In this document: positions 49,104-57,649 of the stretch, one piece after another | Layout: each line of letters begins with the position of its first letter | Position numbering within the stretch: the first letter of the stretch is position 1 | Translations under genes and position numbers: made by a program | Assembly: GCA_025210485.1 (NCBI GenBank) | Contig: JAOARN010000129.1 | Coordinates: 1 to 63,407, forward strand | DNA length: 63,407 nucleotides | DNA from: Marinifilaceae bacterium | Lineage (GTDB): Bacteria > Bacteroidota > Bacteroidia > Bacteroidales > Marinifilaceae | Reading direction: 5' to 3' | Notes under the pieces: model-generated | What the model was told of the DNA's origin: nothing | Seen by the model: only the letters and a program-made list of their open reading frames with translations | The model's database searches: none

Positions 49104-49134
49104 CAAAATTAGCTAGTATTTCAATATGCTCAAA
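49104..49134 (-). promoter_or_regulatory. Bacteroidota-type promoter of the SDR gene
   Basis: On the minus strand TTTG (complement of CAAA, 49131-49134), a 19-base spacer and TAATTTTG (complement of 49104-49111) give a full TTTG/TAnnTTTG match. The leader would be about 50 bases. The rest of the 49048-49350 gap holds nothing else I can name, and no clear terminator for the kinase gene. Confidence 0.65.
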
Positions 49135-49350
49135 ATACTATTTTTTTATACTTATTATAAGTTTTATTTATATTGCAGTAATTAGTCGATTTTTGTTTGT
49201 TAAAAATGAGTATTAGGAGTTGCTATTACCTTCAAATAAATGCTTTGTAGATTGTTGAATATTTTGGAAAGAATAAAATATTTTGTACACACATAATCTA
49301 CATAATAAATTCAAGAACATGAATTTACAATACAATCTAATTAAGTTTAT

Positions 49351-51252
49351 TTAAATATCTGCTTCTGTCATTAATTGAAATCTATATTCCATTCTTATTC
49401 CTGTCTCATCTTCTCCTGCTGTTTTTTTATCAATGATAGATATTTTCATCTTTATTCTTTTTGCAAGATTATAAATCTTTATTCTATCCTCGGCTAAAGC
49501 AAATGAACTGTATTTTTGCCTAGTTTTTAGATCGTCAGGAATACCACTACCATTATCCTCAATAGAATAAATCAGAAATTTCTCGTCTTCCGATTTGCGA
49601 AATTTTATCTTTATATATGCATTTGGTGTAGACCTTAAATTTGAAAGCACCAATGTGTTTTCAATGAAGGACTGCACCATAATAGGAGGAGTCATTATAT
49701 TATACTTGTCGATACTTTCGTCAATATCAAATATATATTTAATACTATCCCCAAATCTTAACTTTTGTAATTTCACATACTGCTCAAGAGATTTTATTTC
49801 ATCAGATAACTTAATATATTCTTTTCTTGAATTTTCAATTGTATTTCTCAAAAGTCTCGATACTTGAGTAAGATAATGATTTGCATCCTCATTCATTTCC
49901 TTAAGAATAAATGACTGAATAGCATTCAAAGAATTAAATAAAAAATGAGGATTCAACTGAGCAAGCATGATCTTATGTTGAAGATTTAGGTTTTTCTTCC
50001 CTATCTTAAGATTTGCTGTACGTTGCATTATTATGATAGTTACAATTCCCAAAATTAGCAGTATAATTGTTAACAGACAACTAATATTAATCTTATCAGA
50101 CTTCAGATCTTTTATCATTTCATTTTTAGTATCATTGATATCATCACCAATCAGAACTCTGAGCATTGCTCTTTCATAATTTTCAACATCATAATACCTA
50201 TTTATTGAATCCGTCAATTCCAAATAATCGCTAAATAATGCAGAATACTTTGAGCTTCTTTTCGATAATTCGAGCTTTAATAATACCTCCATTCTTTCCT
50301 TATCTATGCTTGGTATACCATATGATTTTGATATACATTCAAGACCTTCAAGGTATTTATTAACTTTCCTGTTATCAATATCCAAATACAAGTTTGATAA
50401 TTCTATTGCTGATTCTGCATATAAACTATTATAACCTATTGATTTCGATATATTGTATGTTTTCTTAAAATAGAATAAGGAAGAATCTTTTTCGTTTTTA
50501 AGTTTATAATATTTTCCAAGGTAAAAGTCTGTTGAAGCTTTAAAGTAATTATTTTTTGACTTTTTCAGTTCAACATTTGACTTATTTAAGTATAAAAATG
50601 CACTATCAGGCTTTCGTAACTTTAAGTATAAACTTCCAATTTCATTATATAAATATGTATTATGAACCAAATGAGAAAAATCAGAACAAGTAAAATTCAA
50701 TGCCTTATGATATAATTTAATGGCATATGAGTAGTCGGTATCAGAGGAATAAATATCCCCATCGTATTTAAATATTTTCCTATCTCTTTTATTAAAATGA
50801 ATATCTTTTATAATATCAACAGCTTTTGCCAAATTGTTTACAGCCTGATATATTTGACCTTTACGTTTGTATGTTATCCCCATACAAATATAAATATCAG
50901 CCATTTGAACACTATCACTAGTTTTTTCAATGCAATTTAGTGCTTTTTCAAACTTATTAATTGCTGCGATACAATTTCCTTGTAAATAATACACAAAACC
51001 CAAATGTCTATATGCCAATGCTCTATCCTTGATTGATCCTTTTTTTTCAAGCTTTTGTACAAGGAGTTTTCCTAAATTAATGCTTTCAATTATTGATTTA
51101 TCCATAGCTAATCTACTCTTTTCAAGTAAATTATTCAGATAAGCTGTTTGGTATTCTTTTTTATGGAAAATCGGTTTTGTATGCAAAACATCGGCTCCTA
51201 AATTTTTGAGAGCACAACAAAAAATAATAACTAGATATATATGTCTGAGCAT
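49351..51252 (-). CDS. Membrane TPR sensor histidine kinase, LytS type
   Basis: 633 residues. Signal peptide (1-20); about eight TPR-like helical repeats in the periplasm (about 40-380), with the typical YRHLGFVYYLQGNCIAAINKFEKAL; one membrane helix (about 392-412); a short coiled coil; then a His_kinase domain with H436 in NPHFLFNSLNAIQ; and an ATPase domain with FIEN and DNGSGIPDDL. Such kinases normally signal to a LytTR response regulator next door, and none is present. The N-box continues IENTLVLSNL instead of the usual ENAIKHG. Divergent from the small membrane protein at 51694. Signal unknown. Confidence 0.9.
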   Translation of the reverse strand: MLRHIYLVIIFCCALKNLGADVLHTKPIFHKKEYQTAYLNNLLEKSRLAMDKSIIESINLGKLLVQKLEKKGSIKDRALAYRHLGFVYYLQGNCIAAINKFEKALNCIEKTSDSVQMADIYICMGITYKRKGQIYQAVNNLAKAVDIIKDIHFNKRDRKIFKYDGDIYSSDTDYSYAIKLYHKALNFTCSDFSHLVHNTYLYNEIGSLYLKLRKPDSAFLYLNKSNVELKKSKNNYFKASTDFYLGKYYKLKNEKDSSLFYFKKTYNISKSIGYNSLYAESAIELSNLYLDIDNRKVNKYLEGLECISKSYGIPSIDKERMEVLLKLELSKRSSKYSALFSDYLELTDSINRYYDVENYERAMLRVLIGDDINDTKNEMIKDLKSDKINISCLLTIILLILGIVTIIIMQRTANLKIGKKNLNLQHKIMLAQLNPHFLFNSLNAIQSFILKEMNEDANHYLTQVSRLLRNTIENSRKEYIKLSDEIKSLEQYVKLQKLRFGDSIKYIFDIDESIDKYNIMTPPIMVQSFIENTLVLSNLRSTPNAYIKIKFRKSEDEKFLIYSIEDNGSGIPDDLKTRQKYSSFALAEDRIKIYNLAKRIKMKISIIDKKTAGEDETGIRMEYRFQLMTEADI

Positions 51253-51693
51253 TTTTGTGAAATTTAGACAAAACTAAAATTTTTAGTAAGCATAATCTTT
51301 TTTCAAATAGATTAAAATTTCATTTTCGGATAGTAATAACATAAGCAGACACAAATCTTTTTATAATTTAATATGTTATAATAAATAGTTCTAAGTAATA
51401 ATAATTTTAATAAACAATTATATAATTACTTATGTATCTAATTATTATTAAACAAACTAAAATATATTCCTCAAAAAAAAAAGACATTTCACAGGCTTAA
51501 AAATGCTCTAAATAAAATAACTTTATGTTATACACCTTCGCTCCAAAATAAATTGCGTAATTTTTCAATTGTAAATTTTCAAAGCTTTCAATTCCATATT
51601 AAATATTAATTTTTATTAAACAATTTGAATTTATTTAGCTTTTATCAATTTAATCAATAAAATTTTTACGTAACCCTCTTATTTAAACCGAAA
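51253..51693. other. Divergent intergenic region, kinase / small membrane protein
   Basis: About 440 bases with no gene. A minus-strand TAGTTTTG (complement of 51269-51276) matches TAnnTTTG only 17 bases before the kinase start, which would give a very short leader. Nothing comparable is seen on the plus side. Confidence 0.4.
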
Positions 51694-52269
51694 ATGGACA
51701 ATCTTAATTTTATAATACTATTTTTAATTCTATTGTCGAATAGCTTTATTGTCATCTATTTCACTAAAATAAAGATAGAGTTAAGAAAAAAAGTAAGATT
51801 CTTAGAAAAGTACCAAGATCATAATTCAAAAAGTTTTCTTGAAAAAAGAGAAGAATTCTTGAAGATAAATTCTTTCTTTACAAAGTTACTTTGCGAGAAA
51901 AAAAGTAAAAATAATTTCAAACGTATTCAGAAAGAATTTTTGGATATGGGAACTCGACTATATTATTATGCATCTGAAAATACAATATTAAAATTCTTAG
52001 AATTCAAGTCCCTAGGAATATATATTGATGGTAATAACAGCGAACATAAAGTAGCCTTATTATGGTTTGCCGAATTTAATATGCTGCTTCGCAAAGATCT
52101 AGGTTTTAGCACAACTCCTGAATTAATAAAAGCATATTTAAATATAATTCTAAGCTACTGGGATAGCGAAGAAATGGAGGATGCAGAATTAAAACAATTA
52201 AAAGAGCAATTGTCCGAATCTGTTGATAATTATTTCAGTGTATTTAATGTAGGAACATCAATGAATTGA
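51694..52269 (+). CDS. Membrane-anchored protein of unknown function
   Basis: 191 residues. One N-terminal membrane helix (about 5-24) without a cleavage site, then a basic helical stretch (about 25-70, likely coiled coil: KIELRKKVRFLEKYQ) and a globular helical domain (about 75-185) with YYYASENTILKFLEFKSLG and VALLWFAEFNMLLRKDLGF. The tail-in orientation puts the domain in the cytoplasm. No family recognised. Ends in its own terminator; convergent with the GH16-like gene and divergent from the kinase. Confidence 0.75.
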   Translation: MDNLNFIILFLILLSNSFIVIYFTKIKIELRKKVRFLEKYQDHNSKSFLEKREEFLKINSFFTKLLCEKKSKNNFKRIQKEFLDMGTRLYYYASENTILKFLEFKSLGIYIDGNNSEHKVALLWFAEFNMLLRKDLGFSTTPELIKAYLNIILSYWDSEEMEDAELKQLKEQLSESVDNYFSVFNVGTSMN

Positions 52270-52295
52270 TTATTTTTATATATATTTTTGCATCT

Positions 52296-52337
52296 AAGCT
52301 CGACTATATTTCTTGAATATATGTCGAGCTTGTTTTT
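52296..52337 (+). terminator. Terminator of the small membrane protein gene
   Basis: AAGCTCGAC (52296-52304) pairs with GTCGAGCTT (52323-52331); the inner TATAT/ATATA bases extend the stem, and GTTTTTT follows. Confidence 0.88.
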
Positions 52338-52405
52338 TATATAAAAAAACTACATCTCAATTTTTCATTACGGGGATATCTGTTAATAGAAATGTAGCTC
52401 CTTTT

Positions 52406-53662
52406 TTATTTCAATTCATCTATTCTAACCCAATCTATATGCATTGCAGATGCTACTGACTTAGGTTCAATGTTAGAATAGGAAGAAAAATTTAAATACA
52501 TCGGTTCGTGAAATGATTTATTTTGAATTCGTTTTACCTCGTGGTAGTTTATAGTCCAAGCTATATAATCCTTATTCCATTCAAGTCCAAAAATAAAGTA
52601 ATCCTTTTCAAGTTTCACCTCTTTAAATATCTGCGAATTTCGATTAAAGCTGCCATCAGAATTTTTAATTATAGCCGAAATTCCAGCTCTCCCATCTTTT
52701 GTTGATTTTAAAATATCTATTCTATTATCTGCATTTTCGGATTGCAACCAAAAATTTTGGGTTATTGATTTCGATCCTGAAATTTTAATTTTTGCTTCGA
52801 ATCTTCCATATTTCTTTTTCAATGATCTACCATGCGATAATATAGCAGAAGATGCATTAAAATCTTTATTAATAAAACCGAATTCCTTTGTCCACATTAA
52901 ACCACTAGCTTTATTCGACTTATAGTTCAATATAGCTTGTTTATTATTCAATTGAATATTCCCAGGTTCATATATCTGATATTCACCTTCAAGAGAATAA
53001 GATTTTTTTAGAAAATCGTAAGCCATAGGATATGCTGGAGTCCAGTTATCGAGATCTAATTTGCTTTGAGAGAAATCCTCCATGTATACATTTGAAGATT
53101 TTTCAATAGATTCGAAGATGTTTTTATCTCTCATTTTCAAATATGCTTTTATACCATCGTCTTTTAAAAGCTCTGAATATTCAGCATATTTTTTCCCTTC
53201 CTCCGAGTTATTGAATCTATTATTATCTTGAAGAAATTGTTTCTCTTTTTTAAAATCGTCTGATTCAATAATACTCCTAAGCTCTTGCTCTCTTCGTAAG
53301 GCATCTGAAGATTTTACCTTATCGTAGATTTTCTTCTCTTTAGTATCAGTTAGATTTTCAATATCAGATTTGTTTACTATCGTATAATATTGTTTAATCA
53401 ATTTATTACTAGAAAGTTTAGAGAATTCTTTTTCCTGTTTAAATATATTACTTTTCTTATACTTTAGGGATTCAACTTTCTTTTTGTTTGTGATAAAATT
53501 GGTGGAATTAACTTCTTTTTCTAAATCTAGAAAGTTTTGAAGTCTATCTGAGTTTAAAAAAGACTGATAATCATTGTATCTCTGTTCCAACTCTTGCCTG
53601 TTTTTTTCTACTTTCGATGTATTCAATGCTTTTTTCAGTGCTCTGTTCCCAAAAATCCCCAT
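52406..53662 (-). CDS. GH16-like domain, catalytically dead, fused to a helical region
   Basis: 418 residues, with no signal peptide or membrane helix. Residues 1-190 are highly charged helices with degenerate repeats of about 35 residues (SDRLQNFLDLEKEV, SDALRREQELRSII, EGKKYAEYSELLKDDGIKAYL). Residues about 192-418 look like a GH16 (laminarinase-type) jelly roll: KASGLMWTKEFGF, KYGRFEAKIKISG, TQNFWLQSE, IFGLEWNKDYIAWTINYHEV, PMYLNFS. The catalytic ExDxxE reads R314-I-D316-I-L-K319, so both catalytic Glu are replaced by basic residues. It should bind rather than cut a ligand. Cytoplasmic location, if true, is odd for GH16. Stands alone. Confidence 0.7.
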   Translation of the reverse strand: MGIFGNRALKKALNTSKVEKNRQELEQRYNDYQSFLNSDRLQNFLDLEKEVNSTNFITNKKKVESLKYKKSNIFKQEKEFSKLSSNKLIKQYYTIVNKSDIENLTDTKEKKIYDKVKSSDALRREQELRSIIESDDFKKEKQFLQDNNRFNNSEEGKKYAEYSELLKDDGIKAYLKMRDKNIFESIEKSSNVYMEDFSQSKLDLDNWTPAYPMAYDFLKKSYSLEGEYQIYEPGNIQLNNKQAILNYKSNKASGLMWTKEFGFINKDFNASSAILSHGRSLKKKYGRFEAKIKISGSKSITQNFWLQSENADNRIDILKSTKDGRAGISAIIKNSDGSFNRNSQIFKEVKLEKDYFIFGLEWNKDYIAWTINYHEVKRIQNKSFHEPMYLNFSSYSNIEPKSVASAMHIDWVRIDELK

Positions 53663-54282
53663 TGTAGTTTGTTTAAGTTAGTAATAATTTAAGTTATTGA
53701 TAGTAGTCGTTCATTTCTTTCTTCCTATAACGAATTTTATACCTATTTACTTATATAAAATACATACAAAATCGAATAGAAAATAAAATGATGACCAAAA
53801 ATAATAATTTTTAGCTTATGTATAACGTAAACCAAAATATAATTATTATGCATTATTGTTTTACATATTCTATCTATTATATACGTGTTCCCTGTAATAT
53901 GATGTACTCCTGATGGTAGTAAAAGATAAATTAAGCCAAGTGTCTTAAATCATTATTTCAATATAAAAATAAGAATTTAGGAAATAAACATCATACATTA
54001 TGAATGAGCTTCTTATCATGTTTTATTTGTAAAAACACACAATATATAGATCAAACATATCATAATACAAATTACAATATTTATTAATTATTTTTATTAT
54101 GTTCGACATTTTTTTTTACATTTAAACCATCAAACATATATTTTACATTCAAACGAGACACATAAGATAAATTACACTCAATATGTGAAAAATGTTTGCT
54201 TAATTCCTATTCTAAACATTATCAATCTTTAAACAAGCCTGAAAACTATATCTTTAGTTTTCAGATTAAACCTAATTAAAAA
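53663..54282. other. Long intergenic region without a recognisable gene
   Basis: 620 bases between the divergent GH16-like and transglutaminase-like genes. Only very short ORFs. An imperfect direct repeat, TTTTACATTTAAAC (from 54114) and TTTTACATTCAAAC (54141-54154), lies 130-170 bases before the downstream gene. No clear promoter pair; a tract of many T precedes the repeat. Confidence 0.4.
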
Positions 54283-55746
54283 ATGAAGCTAAAAAATTTA
54301 TTTTATCTAATAATCGGAATTATAATAGTAGTTATTGTTTTTATAAATAATTCAAAACAGACTGAACTATATAGTAAAATTCAATTTTCGAAAATTGAAA
54401 AAAAAGAGATGGAAGATTTTGTCAATTCCTTTGAGGATAGTTATAAGAAAGAATCAGTACAATTTCTGCTAAATGCTGCCTGTTATTATTCAAGTAATAT
54501 CAATAGAAATGATAGTTTGCAAACTACCATGGAAATTGATGACAAGGATCAAATAACAAGTGAGATTATTAAATATAATGTAGATTTATCTTTCGAAGCC
54601 CTAAACAATTCAAAATATTGTAAAGGTCTTAGCAAGAAAGATTTCTTCCAATATATACTACCTTATAGAATATCTCGTGAAAAATTAGAGAACTGGAGAG
54701 ATAGTGTTAAACTAAAATTCCCTAAACTTGAATCTCAAATTAAAAATACCAAAAAGCTTGAGGAAGTAATCAGTCTTGTTAATTCCAAATTGGCAAATCA
54801 TATTGAATTCAAACAACATTCGCTTCCTTATCAGAGATCTTTTAGCCAGATAATGAATGATGGATATGCTAATTGCTCAGATTTAGCTTTTATTGCTGTA
54901 ACAGTTCTTCGTAGCTATGGTATTCCCTCCGGAATCGACTATTTAAGATACAAGTCAAAAAAAGATTCTCCTGGTCATGCTTGGGCTTTTGCTTTAGATA
55001 CCAAAACAAATAAAACCATTCCCTTCAATCCAATTTTTACAAATCAGATTGAACTTGAATCAAACTATATTAATGCTCCGAAAGTTTATCGAGTAAATTT
55101 TAAATCGCAATTTGATGATTCAAAGTGGTATGAATTAAGCGAATATGGCAAAAACAGACCCTACGAATTAGATGTTACTGACCAATATGTTGAGACTGAA
55201 GATATAATCTTTAAAACAACAAAACTAAGCAATCCTAAAATATTTATTTTTTACAAAGGTGGATGGCACACCATAAGCGGTACCAAATACGATAAATCTA
55301 CAGGTAATTATACTGCTAAAAATATGGGTACTAATAATCTTTATGGTATTGGTTCTATTATAGGTAGGAATGTAAAATTAATAAAACCTGCATTTATATT
55401 AAAAAAGAATGGTAAAATAGAAGAAAATAAAGAAACTATTAAATCCAAATTAGAAATTGAAATCCACAACAAGGATAAAGCCCAAGCAATAAAAGCTGTA
55501 CAAGGCTTTAGCTATCTAAAGAAAAATAAAATAAACTTAGTATGTGCAGATAAAAATTCGGACTTTGTATTAGTTGATATTCAAGATATGTCTACCGTTG
55601 ATAGTTTATCTTATGTTGAGTTAAACGGAAAAAATAAACTAATAAAAGATGATATAGTATCAAATAAATTCTTTTGTTTTAAATCTGACAATTTTGTTTC
55701 CAGACCTTTCAGTGTCAACAAAGATGGATTAATCAATTGGTATTAA
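54283..55746 (+). CDS. Transglutaminase-like envelope protein
   Basis: 487 residues. An N-terminal membrane anchor or signal (about 5-21, LIIGIIIVVIVFI) precedes a helical region and a transglutaminase/cysteine-protease-like core with C198 in YANCSDLAFIA, H232 in SPGHAWAF and D239 in ALDTKT. The C-terminal 200 residues are beta-rich (FIFYKGGWHTISGTKYD, SKLEIEIHNKDKAQ), probably carbohydrate- or protein-binding. Such domains cross-link or hydrolyse peptides and may process surface proteins. Asp only seven residues after His is closer than usual, so the triad is uncertain. Stands alone. Confidence 0.82.
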   Translation: MKLKNLFYLIIGIIIVVIVFINNSKQTELYSKIQFSKIEKKEMEDFVNSFEDSYKKESVQFLLNAACYYSSNINRNDSLQTTMEIDDKDQITSEIIKYNVDLSFEALNNSKYCKGLSKKDFFQYILPYRISREKLENWRDSVKLKFPKLESQIKNTKKLEEVISLVNSKLANHIEFKQHSLPYQRSFSQIMNDGYANCSDLAFIAVTVLRSYGIPSGIDYLRYKSKKDSPGHAWAFALDTKTNKTIPFNPIFTNQIELESNYINAPKVYRVNFKSQFDDSKWYELSEYGKNRPYELDVTDQYVETEDIIFKTTKLSNPKIFIFYKGGWHTISGTKYDKSTGNYTAKNMGTNNLYGIGSIIGRNVKLIKPAFILKKNGKIEENKETIKSKLEIEIHNKDKAQAIKAVQGFSYLKKNKINLVCADKNSDFVLVDIQDMSTVDSLSYVELNGKNKLIKDDIVSNKFFCFKSDNFVSRPFSVNKDGLINWY

Positions 55747-55758
55747 TTCAAGTACTAA

Positions 55759-55809
55759 TAGTAGCAGTTTATATTAAAGGTAGAAAAATACTAGTATAAT
55801 CTGCTACTA
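55759..55809 (+). terminator. Hairpin after the transglutaminase-like gene
   Basis: TAGTAGCAG (55759-55767) pairs with CTGCTACTA (55801-55809) across a 33-base loop, followed by GTTTTG. It lies between two convergent genes; the large loop makes termination uncertain. Confidence 0.45.
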
Positions 55810-55822
55810 GTTTTGATTCAAA

Positions 55823-56818
55823 TTATTGCTCAAACATGAGATTACAGCCCCTTATCTGCGATTGATCAAATCGTCCTAATACCTCAAAACTATTATCTTT
55901 ATATTTAATTCCAATATCCTGAACTTCAAGGAATGAGCATGAATATATATTTGCTAAGTCAATAACATTTATTCCACCACGCTGTCCATCGTTCATATAT
56001 TCGAAAGGATTATACGGATTTCGTATTAATATACGCATCCATGGAGGACAATGAAATTTGCTATCTCCTTTTGAATACGCTTGTGATAGCAGCTCTGTCA
56101 TTCCATATTCAGAATGTATGGCGTCAATATTAAATGATTTTTTCAGAATAGAATGGAGTTCCGATCTTGTAATTTCTTTTCTTCTTCCCTTCATTCCGCC
56201 TGTCTCCATCACTACAACATTATCTGATAAATTTAGATTAAATTGTTCGGCAAGATCAAGCATAGCAAAACTGACTCCAATAAGAAGTATCTTCTTTCCT
56301 TCGGCTTGAGTTTTCAAAAGATTATCTACCAGTTCTTGATAATTATTTAGATAGAAACCACTTTCTTTCTGCTCCGAAATATTTATCAATTTATCCATCA
56401 TATAAACCAAAGATGATGATCCTCTTTCAAGATATGAAGGTAGTAAAGCGAAGAAACACCAGTCTTCTGGATTTCCATATGTTTGTCTAAAACATTCGAC
56501 AAAACTTTCCTCATATATCTCTGGTTTAGCTATTTTATGGCGGCTAGTATTTGATCCTGTTGTTCCACTACTTTCAAATATTAGATTGGATTTAGGATTT
56601 CCTAGTTTTGAGAAGACATCCCGATATTTGAAAGCTTCGATAGGCAGAAAGGGTATATCTTCTATTGATTTGACATGATTTATATCCGTTTCAAGATAAT
56701 TTAAGTATTCAGAGTATACTTCTGTATTTTCAGCTTGAAATTTAAATATTTCCATACATAAATTTCTAAATTTTTCTTCACTATCAATAGAAAATATTTC
56801 TTTCTGTAATCCTATCAT
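55823..56818 (-). CDS. LuxE-like acyl-protein synthetase
   Basis: 331 residues, cytoplasmic. ANL-type adenylate-forming fold: FESSGTTGSNTSRH (about 83-96) is the phosphate-binding loop, HSEYGMTELLSQAY the second core motif and DIGI/GRFDQSQIRGCNL the C-terminal hinge. LuxE activates fatty acids and transfers them to a protein thiol for the luciferase reductase; related Bacteroidota proteins have no assigned substrate. It follows the DUF59 gene by 14 bases, so it is the last gene of the suf transcript, an unexpected partner. No luxC or luxD homologues are nearby. Confidence 0.85.
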   Translation of the reverse strand: MIGLQKEIFSIDSEEKFRNLCMEIFKFQAENTEVYSEYLNYLETDINHVKSIEDIPFLPIEAFKYRDVFSKLGNPKSNLIFESSGTTGSNTSRHKIAKPEIYEESFVECFRQTYGNPEDWCFFALLPSYLERGSSSLVYMMDKLINISEQKESGFYLNNYQELVDNLLKTQAEGKKILLIGVSFAMLDLAEQFNLNLSDNVVVMETGGMKGRRKEITRSELHSILKKSFNIDAIHSEYGMTELLSQAYSKGDSKFHCPPWMRILIRNPYNPFEYMNDGQRGGINVIDLANIYSCSFLEVQDIGIKYKDNSFEVLGRFDQSQIRGCNLMFEQ

Positions 56819-56832
56819 TACTGTAATTTTTA

Positions 56833-57144
56833 TTATAAAAATCCGAGTTCAAGCTTAGCAGCTTCACTCATCATGTCTTTGTCCCAAGCTGGTTCGAAAG
56901 TTAAAACAACTGTAACATCATTAATTTGAGGAAGTGCTTTTACTTTGTCATTAACCTCATCAACAATCATGTCAGCCATAGGGCAGTTTGGTGCTGTAAG
57001 AGTCATCAGTATTTTCACCTCATCCTCTTCGTATAAATCAATCTCATATATTAGACCCAACTCGTAAATGTTTACAGGTATTTCAGGGTCATAAACCGTT
57101 TTTAAGACCTCAACAATAAGTCCTTCTGTTTGCTCTTTTCCCAT
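56833..57144 (-). CDS. DUF59/MIP18-family SUF-associated protein (SufT-like)
   Basis: 103 residues, one DUF59 domain: VLKTVYDPEIPVNIYELGLIY, TLTAPNCPMADMIVDEV and VVLTFEPAWDKDMMSEAAKLELGFL. Stand-alone DUF59 proteins in suf operons (SufT) help Fe-S protein maturation. The Cys of NCPM is the likely metal or cluster contact. It starts two bases after sufE and is followed by the LuxE-like gene, so all three are co-transcribed. Confidence 0.92.
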   Translation of the reverse strand: MGKEQTEGLIVEVLKTVYDPEIPVNIYELGLIYEIDLYEEDEVKILMTLTAPNCPMADMIVDEVNDKVKALPQINDVTVVLTFEPAWDKDMMSEAAKLELGFL

Positions 57145-57146
57145 AA

Positions 57147-57569
57147 TTATTTATTTAAATGCTGAAAAGCTATTCCGTACATTTTTATTTGTTTAACCAT
57201 TGAAACTAATCCATTTGATCTGGTAGGAGAAAGATGCTGTTTCAAACCAATTTCATCAATAAAATGCAGGTCTGAGTTAACAATACTTTCAGGGCTTTGA
57301 TTATCAAAAACACGAACAAGCAAAGCGGCGATACCCTTAACAATAATAGCATCACTATTAGCAGCTAATTTAACTTTACCTTCGTTTAGTTCAGCTTTAA
57401 ACCAAACTTTTGATTGACAACCTTTGATTAGATTGTCATCTGTTTGATATTCAGCATCAAGTCCTTCAAGTTCATTCCCCAATTCAATAAGGTATGCATA
57501 TTTATCCATCCAGTCCTCAAAACCAGCGAATTCTTCAATTATTTCGTCTTGTATTTGGTTGATTGTCAT
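57147..57569 (-). CDS. sufE: Sulfur acceptor SufE
   Basis: 140 residues. The acceptor Cys is C51 in NLIKGCQSKVWF, and IIVKGIAALLVRVFDNQSPESI and FIDEIGLKQHLSPTRSNGLVSM complete the family pattern. SufE takes persulfide sulfur from SufS and passes it to the SufBCD scaffold. It lies 80 bases after sufS and 2 bases before the DUF59 gene. Confidence 0.95.
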   Translation of the reverse strand: MTINQIQDEIIEEFAGFEDWMDKYAYLIELGNELEGLDAEYQTDDNLIKGCQSKVWFKAELNEGKVKLAANSDAIIVKGIAALLVRVFDNQSPESIVNSDLHFIDEIGLKQHLSPTRSNGLVSMVKQIKMYGIAFQHLNK

Positions 57570-57649
57570 AAATCCAATTTTAGTTTTTTCAAATTTAAGA
57601 TTAAATATAGTAGTTTAAATTTTAAACTATCATAGTATAGTACTTAAAT

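Noticed and set aside
54114-54154. Direct repeat as a plasmid iteron or origin
   Set aside because: Only two imperfect copies, no replication gene and a chromosomal housekeeping context.
55823-56818. A lux (bioluminescence) operon
   Set aside because: Only a LuxE-like gene is present; there are no luciferase or luxC/luxD homologues, and it belongs to the suf transcript.
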